From Paenibacillus tuaregi (lineage in GTDB: Bacteria; Bacillota; Bacilli; Paenibacillales; Paenibacillaceae): a stretch of DNA of 64,000 nt. Of this stretch, positions 54,936 to 63,500 are shown one piece after another. Below the pieces are notes generated by a model, which saw only the letters and a program-made list of their open reading frames with translations, ran no database searches and had not been told where the DNA came from. Location of the stretch: positions 3,073,869-3,137,868 of the forward strand of contig NZ_LT575476.1 of assembly GCF_900086655.1 (NCBI RefSeq). Reading direction: 5' to 3'. A program made the translations under genes and the position numbers. Within the stretch, counting starts at the first letter, position 1, and each line of letters starts with the position of its first letter.

Positions 54936-55238
54936 CTACATTTCAGTTTCAATGAATTGAGCCAGACTCCGCAAAGCCTCCTCATTTCTTTGGTAATACG
55001 TATACTTGCCAATTCGTTTGGTTGTAATAAGCCCCGCTCTTTGCAGAATGGATAAATACTGGGATGCCGTGGACTGGGTCATATTCAACTTATCGGTAAT
55101 TTGGCTTACGCATACCCCTGTCTCGGTCATATCAATCCCTTCATGAGGTGTAAAATAAACGTCTGGCTCTTTCAACCATTGCAAAATCTGTATTCTCGAC
55201 TCATTCGACAATGCTTTAAATACTTCAATGGGTTTCAT
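54936..55238 (-). CDS. ArsR family transcriptional regulator
   Basis: A 100-residue winged-helix repressor: FKALSNESRIQILQWL, then VCVSQITDKLNMTQSTASQYLSILQRAGLI and a wing RIGKYTYYQRNEEALRSL. The metal-binding ELCVCDL motif of arsenic/cadmium sensors is replaced by GVCVSQI, so it may sense something other than metals. There is no Shine-Dalgarno; the promoter places the predicted RNA start at the ATG. It precedes the MFS gene in the same orientation. Confidence 0.88.
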   Translation of the reverse strand: MKPIEVFKALSNESRIQILQWLKEPDVYFTPHEGIDMTETGVCVSQITDKLNMTQSTASQYLSILQRAGLITTKRIGKYTYYQRNEEALRSLAQFIETEM

Positions 55239-55245
55239 ACTGTTT

Positions 55246-55273
55246 ATTATATTGATAATTTACGATATGTCAA
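55246..55273 (-). promoter_or_regulatory. arsR promoter with internal operator, leaderless
   Basis: TTGACA (55268-55273) and TATAAT (55246-55251) with a 16-bp spacer on the minus strand. Only 7 bases separate TATAAT from the arsR ATG, so transcription should begin at or next to the start codon. The spacer is filled by ATCGTAAATTATCAA (55252-55266), which matches the two operators before the MFS gene. This indicates autorepression. Confidence 0.85.
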
Positions 55274-56486
55274 TGGATGAACTTGAAATCGCCGCTCTTC
55301 TTGTCAGAACACGATTCAGCCTCTCGGACAGCAGGAGCATGGCCGCGGCAGAAACCGCAATATAGAATGGAAATAGACTGATCGATATAGATGAAGCAAG
55401 GAAACCAAGAAGTGGCGGCATCAGCGTGCTGCCCGTGTAGGCCACAGCCATTTGATAGCCCATGATGGTCTGAGCGTGTTTCTTACCGAAACGCACTGGT
55501 GTCTCATGCAGCATGCATGGATATATGGGTGCCAAGCCAAGGCCTGTGATCAGCAGCCCCGCAAGAGAAAAACCGGCTGGCAGAGGAAGAACGAGCAGAA
55601 CGGCTCCTGCAAGAGCCAGCAGCTGCCCTCCCCGAATTAACGTCCGGTTGCTGAGCTTAAATGTGATAAAGCCGGTAATAAATCTCCCAACGGTAATCCC
55701 GCCATAATAGAACGAAACCCACTGAGCCGCAGTTGCGGCTGGAAGCCCCTTCATGCTCACAAGGAAGCTGCTTCCCCACAATCCGACCGTTGCTTCCACA
55801 CCGCAATAGAATAAGAAGGAGAACAAGGCAAGCTTAACCCCTTTGATCCCCAAAGGTCTAGCTGATTGGGCCGCTTCCTCAAGATGACCAGAACCCAGGA
55901 TTTCTGGTTCCTCCTGTTGGCTTCTCTGGCTGATCTTCGCCACTTTATCCCACAAAGGAAGTGTCAGGAACAGAATAACCACCAGGCCAAACTGAATTCC
56001 GGCTACAGTAAGGTAACCTTGTCTCCAGGCGTTCCCGCCCGAAATGAAGTGCCCCATAATGAGGGGGCTAAGTGTAGCCCCAACTCCCCAGAAACAGTGC
56101 AGCCAGCTCATGTGATGAGCTTTGTAATGCGCCGCTACATAATGGTTCAATCCCGCATCTACAGATCCCGCCCCAAGACCAAGTGGGATTGCGAACAAGA
56201 TCAGCCATATTAATGAAGGGGACACTGCATAACCAAGCAGAGCCCCAGCGGTCATTATACAGCTGATCAGAGTTACTTTTCCGGTCCCAAACCGGTTCAG
56301 CATCCTGCCGCTGGCCAAGCTGGATACAATCGTGCCCGCCGCGACGATCATAAATAACATGCCGGCTGTACTCAGCGGGGCATGGAATTCCGGCTGCATG
56401 ACCGGCCATGCCGAGCCGAGCAATGAATCCGGCAAGCCTAGACTTATAAATGCCAAATAAATAATGATTAGAAAAAATGTTGCCAT
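55260..56486 (-). CDS. MFS transporter, FucP/sugar-permease type
   Basis: A 408-residue 12-TM transporter: FISLGLPDSLLGSAWPVMQPEF in TM1, SGRMLNRFGTGKV (motif A), AIPLGLGAGSVDAGLNHYV in TM4 and FYYGGITVGRFITGF in TM7-8. All are typical of the fucose/glucose-galactose permease branch. It follows the ROK regulator by 18 bases, implying co-transcription and that the ROK protein controls sugar uptake through this permease. The ATG has GGGGGAT upstream. Confidence 0.85.
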   Translation of the reverse strand: MATFFLIIIYLAFISLGLPDSLLGSAWPVMQPEFHAPLSTAGMLFMIVAAGTIVSSLASGRMLNRFGTGKVTLISCIMTAGALLGYAVSPSLIWLILFAIPLGLGAGSVDAGLNHYVAAHYKAHHMSWLHCFWGVGATLSPLIMGHFISGGNAWRQGYLTVAGIQFGLVVILFLTLPLWDKVAKISQRSQQEEPEILGSGHLEEAAQSARPLGIKGVKLALFSFLFYCGVEATVGLWGSSFLVSMKGLPAATAAQWVSFYYGGITVGRFITGFITFKLSNRTLIRGGQLLALAGAVLLVLPLPAGFSLAGLLITGLGLAPIYPCMLHETPVRFGKKHAQTIMGYQMAVAYTGSTLMPPLLGFLASSISISLFPFYIAVSAAAMLLLSERLNRVLTRRAAISSSSIDIS

Positions 56487-56504
56487 CTGCGCTATCCCCC
56501 AATG

Positions 56505-57548
56505 TTATAGTAACGGCGATTCTCCTGCTCCAGAAATCATAAGCTCGAGTCCAAGATACTGCAGGCCATCCAAGTAGTCCTTCTTCAGATTGCCTAGGCT
56601 CAGCTTCGGCAAATGCTCACCCGGTATATAGTCCGCACTTCTGTTCGTGATCCGCTCCAATGAGGATATCTCTACCTCATCACGACTGAATATGATCGTG
56701 TGCGGATTAATGATTGCGGTGAAGGCAGCTACCAAGCGGCTGATTGCGTCAACCTGGGCATCGGTAAGCAGGCTACTGGCCTTATCCCGCCCCTGTCTGC
56801 TTAATGCCTGCCCAAAGTTAAGATGTTCATATTGGGGAAGGAATGAAACCTCCCCGGTGAAGAAGCTCTTCCCCCGCACCACATCGCCATTGATGAGGAG
56901 GCCGGCACCCGGTCCATTTTGACCAAAACATATATAAACCAGCAAAGAATTTCCGGCAGCTCCGTTCCTGCTGTAACCAAGTACGGCCGCATTCATGTCA
57001 TTCTCAACGACAACAGGGATGGCAAACCTTGATTCAAGGTGCAGCTTTAAATTAAGATCACGAAAGTGCTCATAACCTGGTATGTAAATAATCCTGCCGT
57101 TATTAACCGCACCCGGTACTCCAATCGCTATTGAACTAATCTTGGGATATTTCGCTATCATCCCTGCAATTTGCTGAGTTAAATGCTCAGCATCAGACTC
57201 CAAAGCGCCTGCTGTAGTACCTTCGTCTTTAATCTCGCCCAGACAATTGAAGATAACATAATTGGTCTCCGTCTTCTCCATAAATATGGCAAGACCCAGC
57301 ATATAATCCGCATGATAGGCGTATCGCTTGGCTCTTCGGCCGCCGCTGGAATCGTCGTATCCTACAGCAATCAGTTCCCCCCTCTTCTGCAGTTGAGCCA
57401 GAAATTTACTTGCCGTAGGAAAGCTGATTCCCAAGTGTTGGCAGAGTTCTGCCTTTGTTGCGCTGCCCAGTTCTAGAAGAGCCGACCGGATGCCGCGGAC
57501 AATGACAGTTCTCAGTTCTTTAGGCGCAGTAATTTGTTTGTGGTTTAT
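56505..57548 (-). CDS. ROK family transcriptional regulator with unusual start codon
   Basis: A winged-helix N-terminus (IRSALLELGSATKAELCQHL, then GISFPTASKFLAQLQKRGEL) is fused to a ROK sugar-binding domain (IAIGVPGAVNNGRIIYIPGY, VVVENDMNAAVLGYSRNG, GAGLLINGDVVRGKSFFTGE). The zinc motif CxCGxxGC of active ROK kinases is missing, consistent with a pure repressor. The first canonical start, TTG at 57434, would cut the helix-turn-helix. The frame extends to a stop just before ATA at 57548, which lies 8 bases from GAGGTG. I therefore propose ATA, giving 347 residues. A palindromic operator and promoter lie immediately upstream. Confidence 0.82.
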   Translation of the reverse strand: MNHKQITAPKELRTVIVRGIRSALLELGSATKAELCQHLGISFPTASKFLAQLQKRGELIAVGYDDSSGGRRAKRYAYHADYMLGLAIFMEKTETNYVIFNCLGEIKDEGTTAGALESDAEHLTQQIAGMIAKYPKISSIAIGVPGAVNNGRIIYIPGYEHFRDLNLKLHLESRFAIPVVVENDMNAAVLGYSRNGAAGNSLLVYICFGQNGPGAGLLINGDVVRGKSFFTGEVSFLPQYEHLNFGQALSRQGRDKASSLLTDAQVDAISRLVAAFTAIINPHTIIFSRDEVEISSLERITNRSADYIPGEHLPKLSLGNLKKDYLDGLQYLGLELMISGAGESPLL

Positions 57549-57571
57549 GTGAAATCACCTCGTTCCCGACC

Positions 57572-57591
57572 TTATTAAACGTGTTTAATAA
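57572..57591. promoter_or_regulatory. ROK operator palindrome
   Basis: TTATTAAAC and GTTTAATAA are perfect 9-bp arms around a 2-bp centre, resembling XylR/ROK operators. It is located just downstream of the predicted transcription start of the regulator-permease operon. Confidence 0.8.
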
Positions 57592-57600
57592 GTCACTGAG

Positions 57601-57629
57601 AGAATATCAGACTTTTACCAATTACGCAA
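57601..57629 (-). promoter_or_regulatory. Promoter of the ROK-permease operon
   Basis: TTGCGT (57624-57629) and TATTCT (57601-57606) on the minus strand with a 17-bp spacer. The ROK palindrome starts 9 bases downstream. Confidence 0.6.
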
Positions 57630-57736
57630 TATAAATTGGCCGAATCCAACTGATGCCGAATGGTTGCATAGTACTGTCAGCTTTCAGCCATAATACCTCA
57701 GGGCAACCCATATGGACAAATTAGGAGGTTATACAC

Positions 57737-58060
57737 ATGAATCACTTTTCCCAAAGCCAGCAAATTAACCAAATTATCCATCAACTGACCCAACAAACCC
57801 ATCAAGCTTCTCTTGCCTATCAACAACTGCTTAAACAGGAGCAGAACAACGCCATGCAGTTGGAGCAAATCGCTCAGCGTGAGCATCAAGCGGCACAAAT
57901 GATTCAGAATGCCCTTCAAGGCCATCAGACTGCATTGCAGCAGCTTCAGCAGATCTCCAACTTGGCACAGCAAATGGCCAACTCCATGTCCCAACCTGTA
58001 TCTAGCTTCATGGATAACCAGAACAACTCCATGGGTTTCCCTAACCTGCACCGTCAATAA
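57737..58060 (+). CDS. Gln-rich small protein, 107 aa
   Basis: Almost a quarter of the residues are Gln, in a continuous helical pattern (INQIIHQLTQQTHQASLAYQ, QLEQIAQREHQAAQMIQNAL, QTALQQLQQISNLAQQMANS) that looks like a coiled coil of about 85 residues, with a Met/Asn-rich tail ending FPNLHRQ. No signal peptide. AGGAGG lies 7 bases from the ATG and a strong terminator follows, so it is a well-formed single gene. I do not recognise it; small Gln-rich helical proteins of this sort occur among spore-coat and sporulation proteins, which is only a suggestion. Confidence 0.75.
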   Translation: MNHFSQSQQINQIIHQLTQQTHQASLAYQQLLKQEQNNAMQLEQIAQREHQAAQMIQNALQGHQTALQQLQQISNLAQQMANSMSQPVSSFMDNQNNSMGFPNLHRQ

Positions 58061-58076
58061 TCCAAACAAAGACAGA

Positions 58077-58126
58077 AGTGCCCCACCGAGCCAAGCTCCC
58101 TTGGCAGATGGGGCACTCCTTTTAAT
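58077..58126 (+). terminator. Terminator of the Gln-rich gene
   Basis: AGTGCCCCA pairs with TGGGGCACT, with an inner GCCAAG/CTTGGC stem, followed by CCTTTTAA. Confidence 0.85.
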
Positions 58127-58139
58127 GTATATTGGCCTT

Positions 58140-58715
58140 CTAAGAATTCATACTGCTGTCCTTTCTAAATAGCAGCCTTCTGAATGATGTGTTCTTGACC
58201 ACAAGAAATAGCACCATATATCCGGCTCCCCCTCCAAGGGTATTCGCAAGAAGATCATTAATATCAGTGCTTCTGTAGCTTCCCAATGCCTGTCCAACAA
58301 TAAACTGGATAACTTCAATTGACAAGCTTAGGAGTAAGGACGCCTTGACCATACCTCTCCAGCTTCCCAATCTCCCTGCGGCCAGCGGGGCCAGAACCCC
58401 GAAAGGTATAAAGAGAATTATATTTAGAACAAAGGACTTGATATCGATGGTGAGGACAGGAATCCAATTTATAGAGCTATACCAAGGATTTTGTGATGCA
58501 TATCGCCCTATATTTACATCGATTGGGAAGAATACAAAATAAGCTGCACCTGTTAAATACAAACTTAGGCAGGTAGAGAACAACAGCTGCCTCCAAGACT
58601 TTAGATTTGCGGCAGAAAATCTGTATTTCAATAAAAGTACAGCAAGTAGAACTCCGAATAAGAGGATGAGCGCAGGGAACGGTCCGATCGTAAACCGGAT
58701 ATCGAGATCACTCAT
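58140..58715 (-). CDS. VanZ family protein
   Basis: A 191-residue membrane protein. It shows the VanZ signatures: NIILFIPFGVLAPLAAG, a transmembrane Glu in SLSIEVIQFIVGQ, and YRSTDINDLLANTLGGGAGY. VanZ proteins give low-level teicoplanin or lipoglycopeptide tolerance in some settings. It overlaps the anti-sigma gene by 4 bases, so it belongs to the sigma operon and is expected to be stress-induced with it. Confidence 0.88.
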   Translation of the reverse strand: MSDLDIRFTIGPFPALILLFGVLLAVLLLKYRFSAANLKSWRQLLFSTCLSLYLTGAAYFVFFPIDVNIGRYASQNPWYSSINWIPVLTIDIKSFVLNIILFIPFGVLAPLAAGRLGSWRGMVKASLLLSLSIEVIQFIVGQALGSYRSTDINDLLANTLGGGAGYMVLFLVVKNTSFRRLLFRKDSSMNS

Positions 58716-59848
58716 CTGCCCGGAATATCAATCCGGACTTCCAGCCCGCGAACCAGCTGGTCTTGACTCACTTCATCCGGCGAATCTCCATTACTATTAT
58801 ATGGCTTCAAAACAAGATATTTTGTATTCATGCTTACCGTAGCATAATGAGCCGTATTCTCAAAGGTGTTCCCCTTAATTTCCCCTTGCCCACTCAAACG
58901 GTCAAGCAGGTGTCCCTGATCATCATAAACGGCGATATTGGTGTGGATCAGTTCGTCTTGCCCCTTCTCCGTTAAAGGGGCTTCCCCTAACTTCTCCAGT
59001 GAATAAGTCAATGTGCTGGTAACAGGTGTTACCTCAATCTGTTTCACTTTAAATTTCAGTTCACCCGCTGTCTTGATGACACCCGGCTGTAGATGAACTG
59101 TGCTATCCGTCGTTTTGGTGAATGGCACATCCAATTCAAAAGTATGATCCAACCCAGCGAGCTTCACTTCCACCCGGGCTGCAAAAGTATCCGGCACCGA
59201 CTGTGTATTGCCGGAAGCTTGGGTTAACGTCTGCTCATATATTATCGTATCGGGATGATCCTTGCCCCCTCCCCAATATTGACCGAAGCCCTGATTAAGG
59301 GATTCGCCTGTATTGCGGCCATCCATGGTACTCACCTGGAATCGGATATCCTCTATAGCATTGCTCAGTTTAACCTTCTTCTTGCCTGTATCATACATCC
59401 CATCCTTCAAGTTCGGGGCGGAGATATGAAGGGCATAAACAGCACGCCTTCCATCGTACACCGTTTCCGACACCTGAAGCTTCACATCCTGATAAGCGAT
59501 ATGGCTGTCCACTGCTTGGGTAAGACCTTCTTGTGCCGCGTTCCTTAAGCCCCAATCGGTTTCAAGCGAGCTGAACAAGCTGCCGATCACAGGAATCTGG
59601 CGGATCGAGTCTGCCATAACAGGTGAGACAAATCCAGAGCCAAATATGCTGATTCCGAGAAGCGCAGCGGCAGCCGGAACCCAAACTCTCCGCTTCTTCC
59701 ATCCTCGCTTAGTCTCTGCCGTGGGCTCCGTGATCTTCGCTGGAAGGGCCGCATACGCATCCTCCAATCTTCCTCTCACGTAGCTGGAAATTGGCGGCTC
59801 ATTGTATTTCTCGGCTTTTAATTGTTTATCTATCTCAAAGTGATTCAT
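58712..59848 (-). CDS. Anti-sigma factor, DUF4179 family
   Basis: A 378-residue single-pass membrane protein. The N-terminal ~55 residues are cytoplasmic (MNHFEIDKQLKAEKYNEPPI) and would bind the sigma factor. One transmembrane helix follows (WVPAAAALLGISIFGSGFV, ~55-75). The extracytoplasmic part is beta-rich, including MADSIRQIPVIGSLFS, the conserved DUF4179 segment. The start overlaps the sigma gene by 14 bases. It probably holds the sigma factor inactive until an envelope signal. Confidence 0.85.
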   Translation of the reverse strand: MNHFEIDKQLKAEKYNEPPISSYVRGRLEDAYAALPAKITEPTAETKRGWKKRRVWVPAAAALLGISIFGSGFVSPVMADSIRQIPVIGSLFSSLETDWGLRNAAQEGLTQAVDSHIAYQDVKLQVSETVYDGRRAVYALHISAPNLKDGMYDTGKKKVKLSNAIEDIRFQVSTMDGRNTGESLNQGFGQYWGGGKDHPDTIIYEQTLTQASGNTQSVPDTFAARVEVKLAGLDHTFELDVPFTKTTDSTVHLQPGVIKTAGELKFKVKQIEVTPVTSTLTYSLEKLGEAPLTEKGQDELIHTNIAVYDDQGHLLDRLSGQGEIKGNTFENTAHYATVSMNTKYLVLKPYNSNGDSPDEVSQDQLVRGLEVRIDIPGR

Positions 59849-60368
59849 ATTTCATACTCCCTTCCTCCGAGCAGGTTAATTCCTCCATCAATAATTTTCT
59901 GGCGCGGTAGAGCCTGGTCTTGACCGCACCTTCTGTAATTTGCAGTGTATCCGCAACCTGCTTCAGGGGCATGTCCTGGAAATAATACAGCACAGTTACA
60001 ATCCTCAGCTGCTCTTCCAGCTTATCGACCAACATCCGCATCTCAACGGAATCTGAAGCATGAGGCGCAGCTGTGGCCTCCGGCAGCTTATCCATAATTA
60101 CACTGCGGCTTCTCTTCTTTAGTATGTTGCTGCACTCGTTAATAAGAATCCGGTAAACCCAGGTCTGGAAGAATTCCGGTTCACGTAGTGTATCCAAGGA
60201 TTTATAAGCCTTCATGATTGTCTCCTGGAGCGCATCCGCAATATCCTCTTCTTTCTTGACCATGGCTCGTGCAGTACCGTAAAGCCCGGACTCGATCTGC
60301 CGGAAAAGGCCGATGAAAGCATCCCGGTCTCCTTGCTGTGCCAGCTTGATTTCCTTGGTGATATCCAT
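59835..60368 (-). CDS. ECF-type RNA polymerase sigma factor
   Basis: A 177-residue sigma-70 family protein. Region 2 has EEDIADALQETIMKAYKSLDT and FFQTWVYRILINECSNILKK. Region 4 has LRIVTVLYYFQDMPLKQVAD followed by the helix-turn-helix ITEGAVKTRLYRARKLLMEE. With the downstream anti-sigma and VanZ genes it forms an envelope-stress operon like SigV/SigX systems. A possible self-recognised promoter lies upstream. GGAGGAGGAAAGGA precedes the ATG. Confidence 0.9.
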   Translation of the reverse strand: MDITKEIKLAQQGDRDAFIGLFRQIESGLYGTARAMVKKEEDIADALQETIMKAYKSLDTLREPEFFQTWVYRILINECSNILKKRSRSVIMDKLPEATAAPHASDSVEMRMLVDKLEEQLRIVTVLYYFQDMPLKQVADTLQITEGAVKTRLYRARKLLMEELTCSEEGSMKYESL

Positions 60369-60414
60369 ACCGATCCTTTCCTCCTCCCTCTATTCTGTGA
60401 TGTTGTATATGGAT

Positions 60415-60441
60415 TAGACCGCCCAGGTATCAGTTTGGTCA
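60415..60441 (-). promoter_or_regulatory. Possible autoregulated ECF promoter
   Basis: On the minus strand TGACCA (60436-60441) and GGTCTA (60415-60420) are separated by 15 bp, loosely like Bacillus ECF promoters (TGAAAC...CGTC). The -35 deviates. Confidence 0.3.
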
Positions 60442-60482
60442 CTTGATTCATTAAGAAAATGTTTTTTCACGATAAAATACAA

Positions 60483-60506
60483 ACAAAAAAGACCCCGCAG
60501 GGTCTC
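60483..60506 (-). terminator. Terminator of the S-layer metallophosphoesterase
   Basis: AGACCC and GGGTCT close a 4-base loop. TTTTTTG follows on the minus strand; on the plus strand CTTTTG follows, so it may work both ways. Confidence 0.85.
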
Positions 60507-60523
60507 TTTTGCACTCTATGATA

Positions 60524-63500
60524 TTAGTTTGTAATTACCGGATGTTCAAGCAATTTGTAGAGCATTTTAGCCAGCTCTGCACGGGTTACTGGACCTTTCG
60601 GGTCAAAGCGGTTGCCACCCTTGCCGTTAATCAAGCCCAGCGCTTTGGCTTGGCCTACGGCAGCTTCAGCCCAGTCGGAGACTTGAGCTGCGTCGGCAAA
60701 AGCTGCCGGGCTCACTCCTGTCGCCGATGTCTTCTTCATCTGCGCTGCCAGCTTGACCAGGACAACTGCCGCTTCTTCACGGGTAATGCGGTCACCAGGG
60801 CGGAACTTACCGCCGCTGCCCTGCATAATTCCCAGCTCTGCTGCTTTGGCAACAAATGCGGAATAGTAAGCATTTGACGCTACATCTGCAAAAGTGGTGC
60901 CAGCCTGGGAGGTTTCCTTCGTTAATGACCGTACCGCCAGAATTGCAAAATCCGCACGGGTAATATCTTGATTAGGCCCGAAATGTGTTTCATCGATGCC
61001 GGTAATGATATGTTTGGCTGCCAGTTTGGTGATGAATCCATCTGCCCAGCCACCGGTCAAATCTACGAACTGCTTGTGATATTCCATAATGACGAATTCA
61101 GCAAGTTGTTCGGTTGAGAAGCTTACGGTGGATCCGTTAAACTGACCACCGATATATTCGGCTTTTCCAGCATTCAACTTGTATACACCAGCATAATCCG
61201 GATTCAGCTGTTTCTTCTGTTCATCGGTCAACGTCCGTATGATCGTAATCGGTCCTCTCATTTCACGGAGCACGGTCTCGGACTGTCCCTTGATCAGCGT
61301 CATTCCCAGAGTGAAGACCAGTCCGTTAGAAGTGAACTCCCCACGGCTGCCGGATGCCTGCTCCAAGCTAGTCTTGATACTTGGATTCACGGTAGTGTCA
61401 ATGTTTACGACTAGCTTATCGGCTCCCGCGATGCTCTCAGGCAAGGATGAGCTTGGCAGTGTTACTACGGCTAAAGGTGAGAGGATCTCAATGGTCAGCT
61501 TACGGTCTTTGACATCCTGCATCGCCGCCGAATCCACTTGTAATTTCGAACTCTGAAGTGCACCAGATGTACCTTTCAACTGAATCTGAACTTTCCCGTC
61601 AGCTGCTTCCACTGCGGCTTTCTTCAATGCTTCATTAGTAACGGTGTAAGTCCCGTCCGCTGCTGGCCCTACCTCAATTACACCTGGCTTAGCTTCAGGC
61701 GTGGTAGGCTTTACAGGGGGAACCGGAACCTGCGGCTTGCCTTCGGATGAGCTGTTCCCAGGATTGCTCGGTTGTCCTCCAGCATCATTCGCGGTACCGC
61801 TGTAGAATCCCCAGATATCAGACAGCGTACTACCCGTGTGATCATCTTCCGCTTTTACGTACCATTGCAAGTAGCTGTTCGGGTTAAGAGCGTTCCAAAT
61901 CACCGAAGTCTGATTACCGCTCTCTACATTCTGGTTGCTTCCAATCAGCTGGTCCGTATAGACTCTTACGCCAAAATAATCGGTAGCCACGCGTTTGGTA
62001 CGCGGCTGAAGATCCAGGTCCAGTGAGAATTCATCCTTGCCTTGATACTTTGGATCCTCAGCCGGATCATAGAAATTATATTTATCCAGATACGGAGAAT
62101 ACGTCTTAATGTGAAGCTTGTTATTCTTCATATCAAACTGCATCAGGCGAATATACCCAAGCCCGCCTTCCGGCGCGCCTTGATAATCGGCCAGCATTTG
62201 ATAGACTTTGCGGTCGGGCACTTTGTCCCCGTTGTCATCAATTTCATCCACTTTAAGCTGGGCATCATGATAATGTCCGGATAGCGTCGCAAACACATTT
62301 TTATTCGGAATAACCACTTTCTCATAGATCTTATCCGCAATAGGTGCCCGGTTGTTCGAGACCAGCATATACTCATGCAGACATAGAATGGCCTTTCGTT
62401 CTGGATACTTGGATACGACTTCATTCATCCATTCAATTTCTTTGTCTCCAAGTCCCCAACCCATATAGACGATAATAAAATCATTTCCTCCAGCAGACAC
62501 GAGATCATAGTGACCCCGGTTGTTCTCGTATGAACCGGCGAAGGTAGGCATATTCTTGAAACGGGCATCACCAAAATACTCCCAGTATTTCGTATAGTCG
62601 TTCTCCTGATGGTTCACGTCATGATTTCCCGCAAGGACTCCATAGGAAATTCCGGCATCTTCAAGCACTTTCATGTCTTTGTCGGCTTCCTGCCATTGAT
62701 ATTCCTGATACGATTTATCAACAATATCCCCTGTATGGATCACATATTTCAAATTAATCTTGTCTTTATTGTCCGCAATCCACTTTACATTCTTCTGATA
62801 AATATAAGGGAAGCTTTGGGAGTAATATTGGGTATCGGACATCCATACAAACGAGAAATCATACGGATCTTCGGAAATAGGTCCTGATTTAGCGGCGGCT
62901 GGGGAGGCGATCTCGTCCTGCACCAACACTTGAATGACTTGCCCGTCAGCATATTTGCCGGCGTTAACTGTAGCTTTAAGCTGGAAATCCTCAGTTCCGG
63001 CAATTACATGATCAAGCTGCTCCCATTTGCCGGAAGATTTGCTCCAGGCATACAAGCTCACTTTCCGACCTTCGAACGACTTGCCCTTCCATTCGATCTC
63101 TACCTGATCGCTAGGCTTCACCGAAGGATCAAGCTTAACCTCAAACCGCTGGTAAGGAAATTGCTCATCAGAATCATTAATCAGATACTTACCATCCACT
63201 TTGCTGATTTGAGCGTATTCTTCAGCCGTCATGGCCTGCTCTCCTGCTGGAATCTTGTCTTTCGGTGGCTCGGTTACGGACGCATTCTTATAACCCGTAA
63301 ATCCTTCAGTGCGGTTAGCGTCATATTTGAACCCTTTATAGAAGCTGATCTTCATTTTGTCGTTTGTCGGGTCCTGCACCTTGACGGTTAACTTCGCACT
63401 CGTTCCCAAGCTGATCTGCCCTTGGGCAGGAGCCACTAATTCAGGCGCTAACGGGTTCTCGTTAGGAACCTGAAAGGTTACCTTCTTCTCGGCGGTGTTG

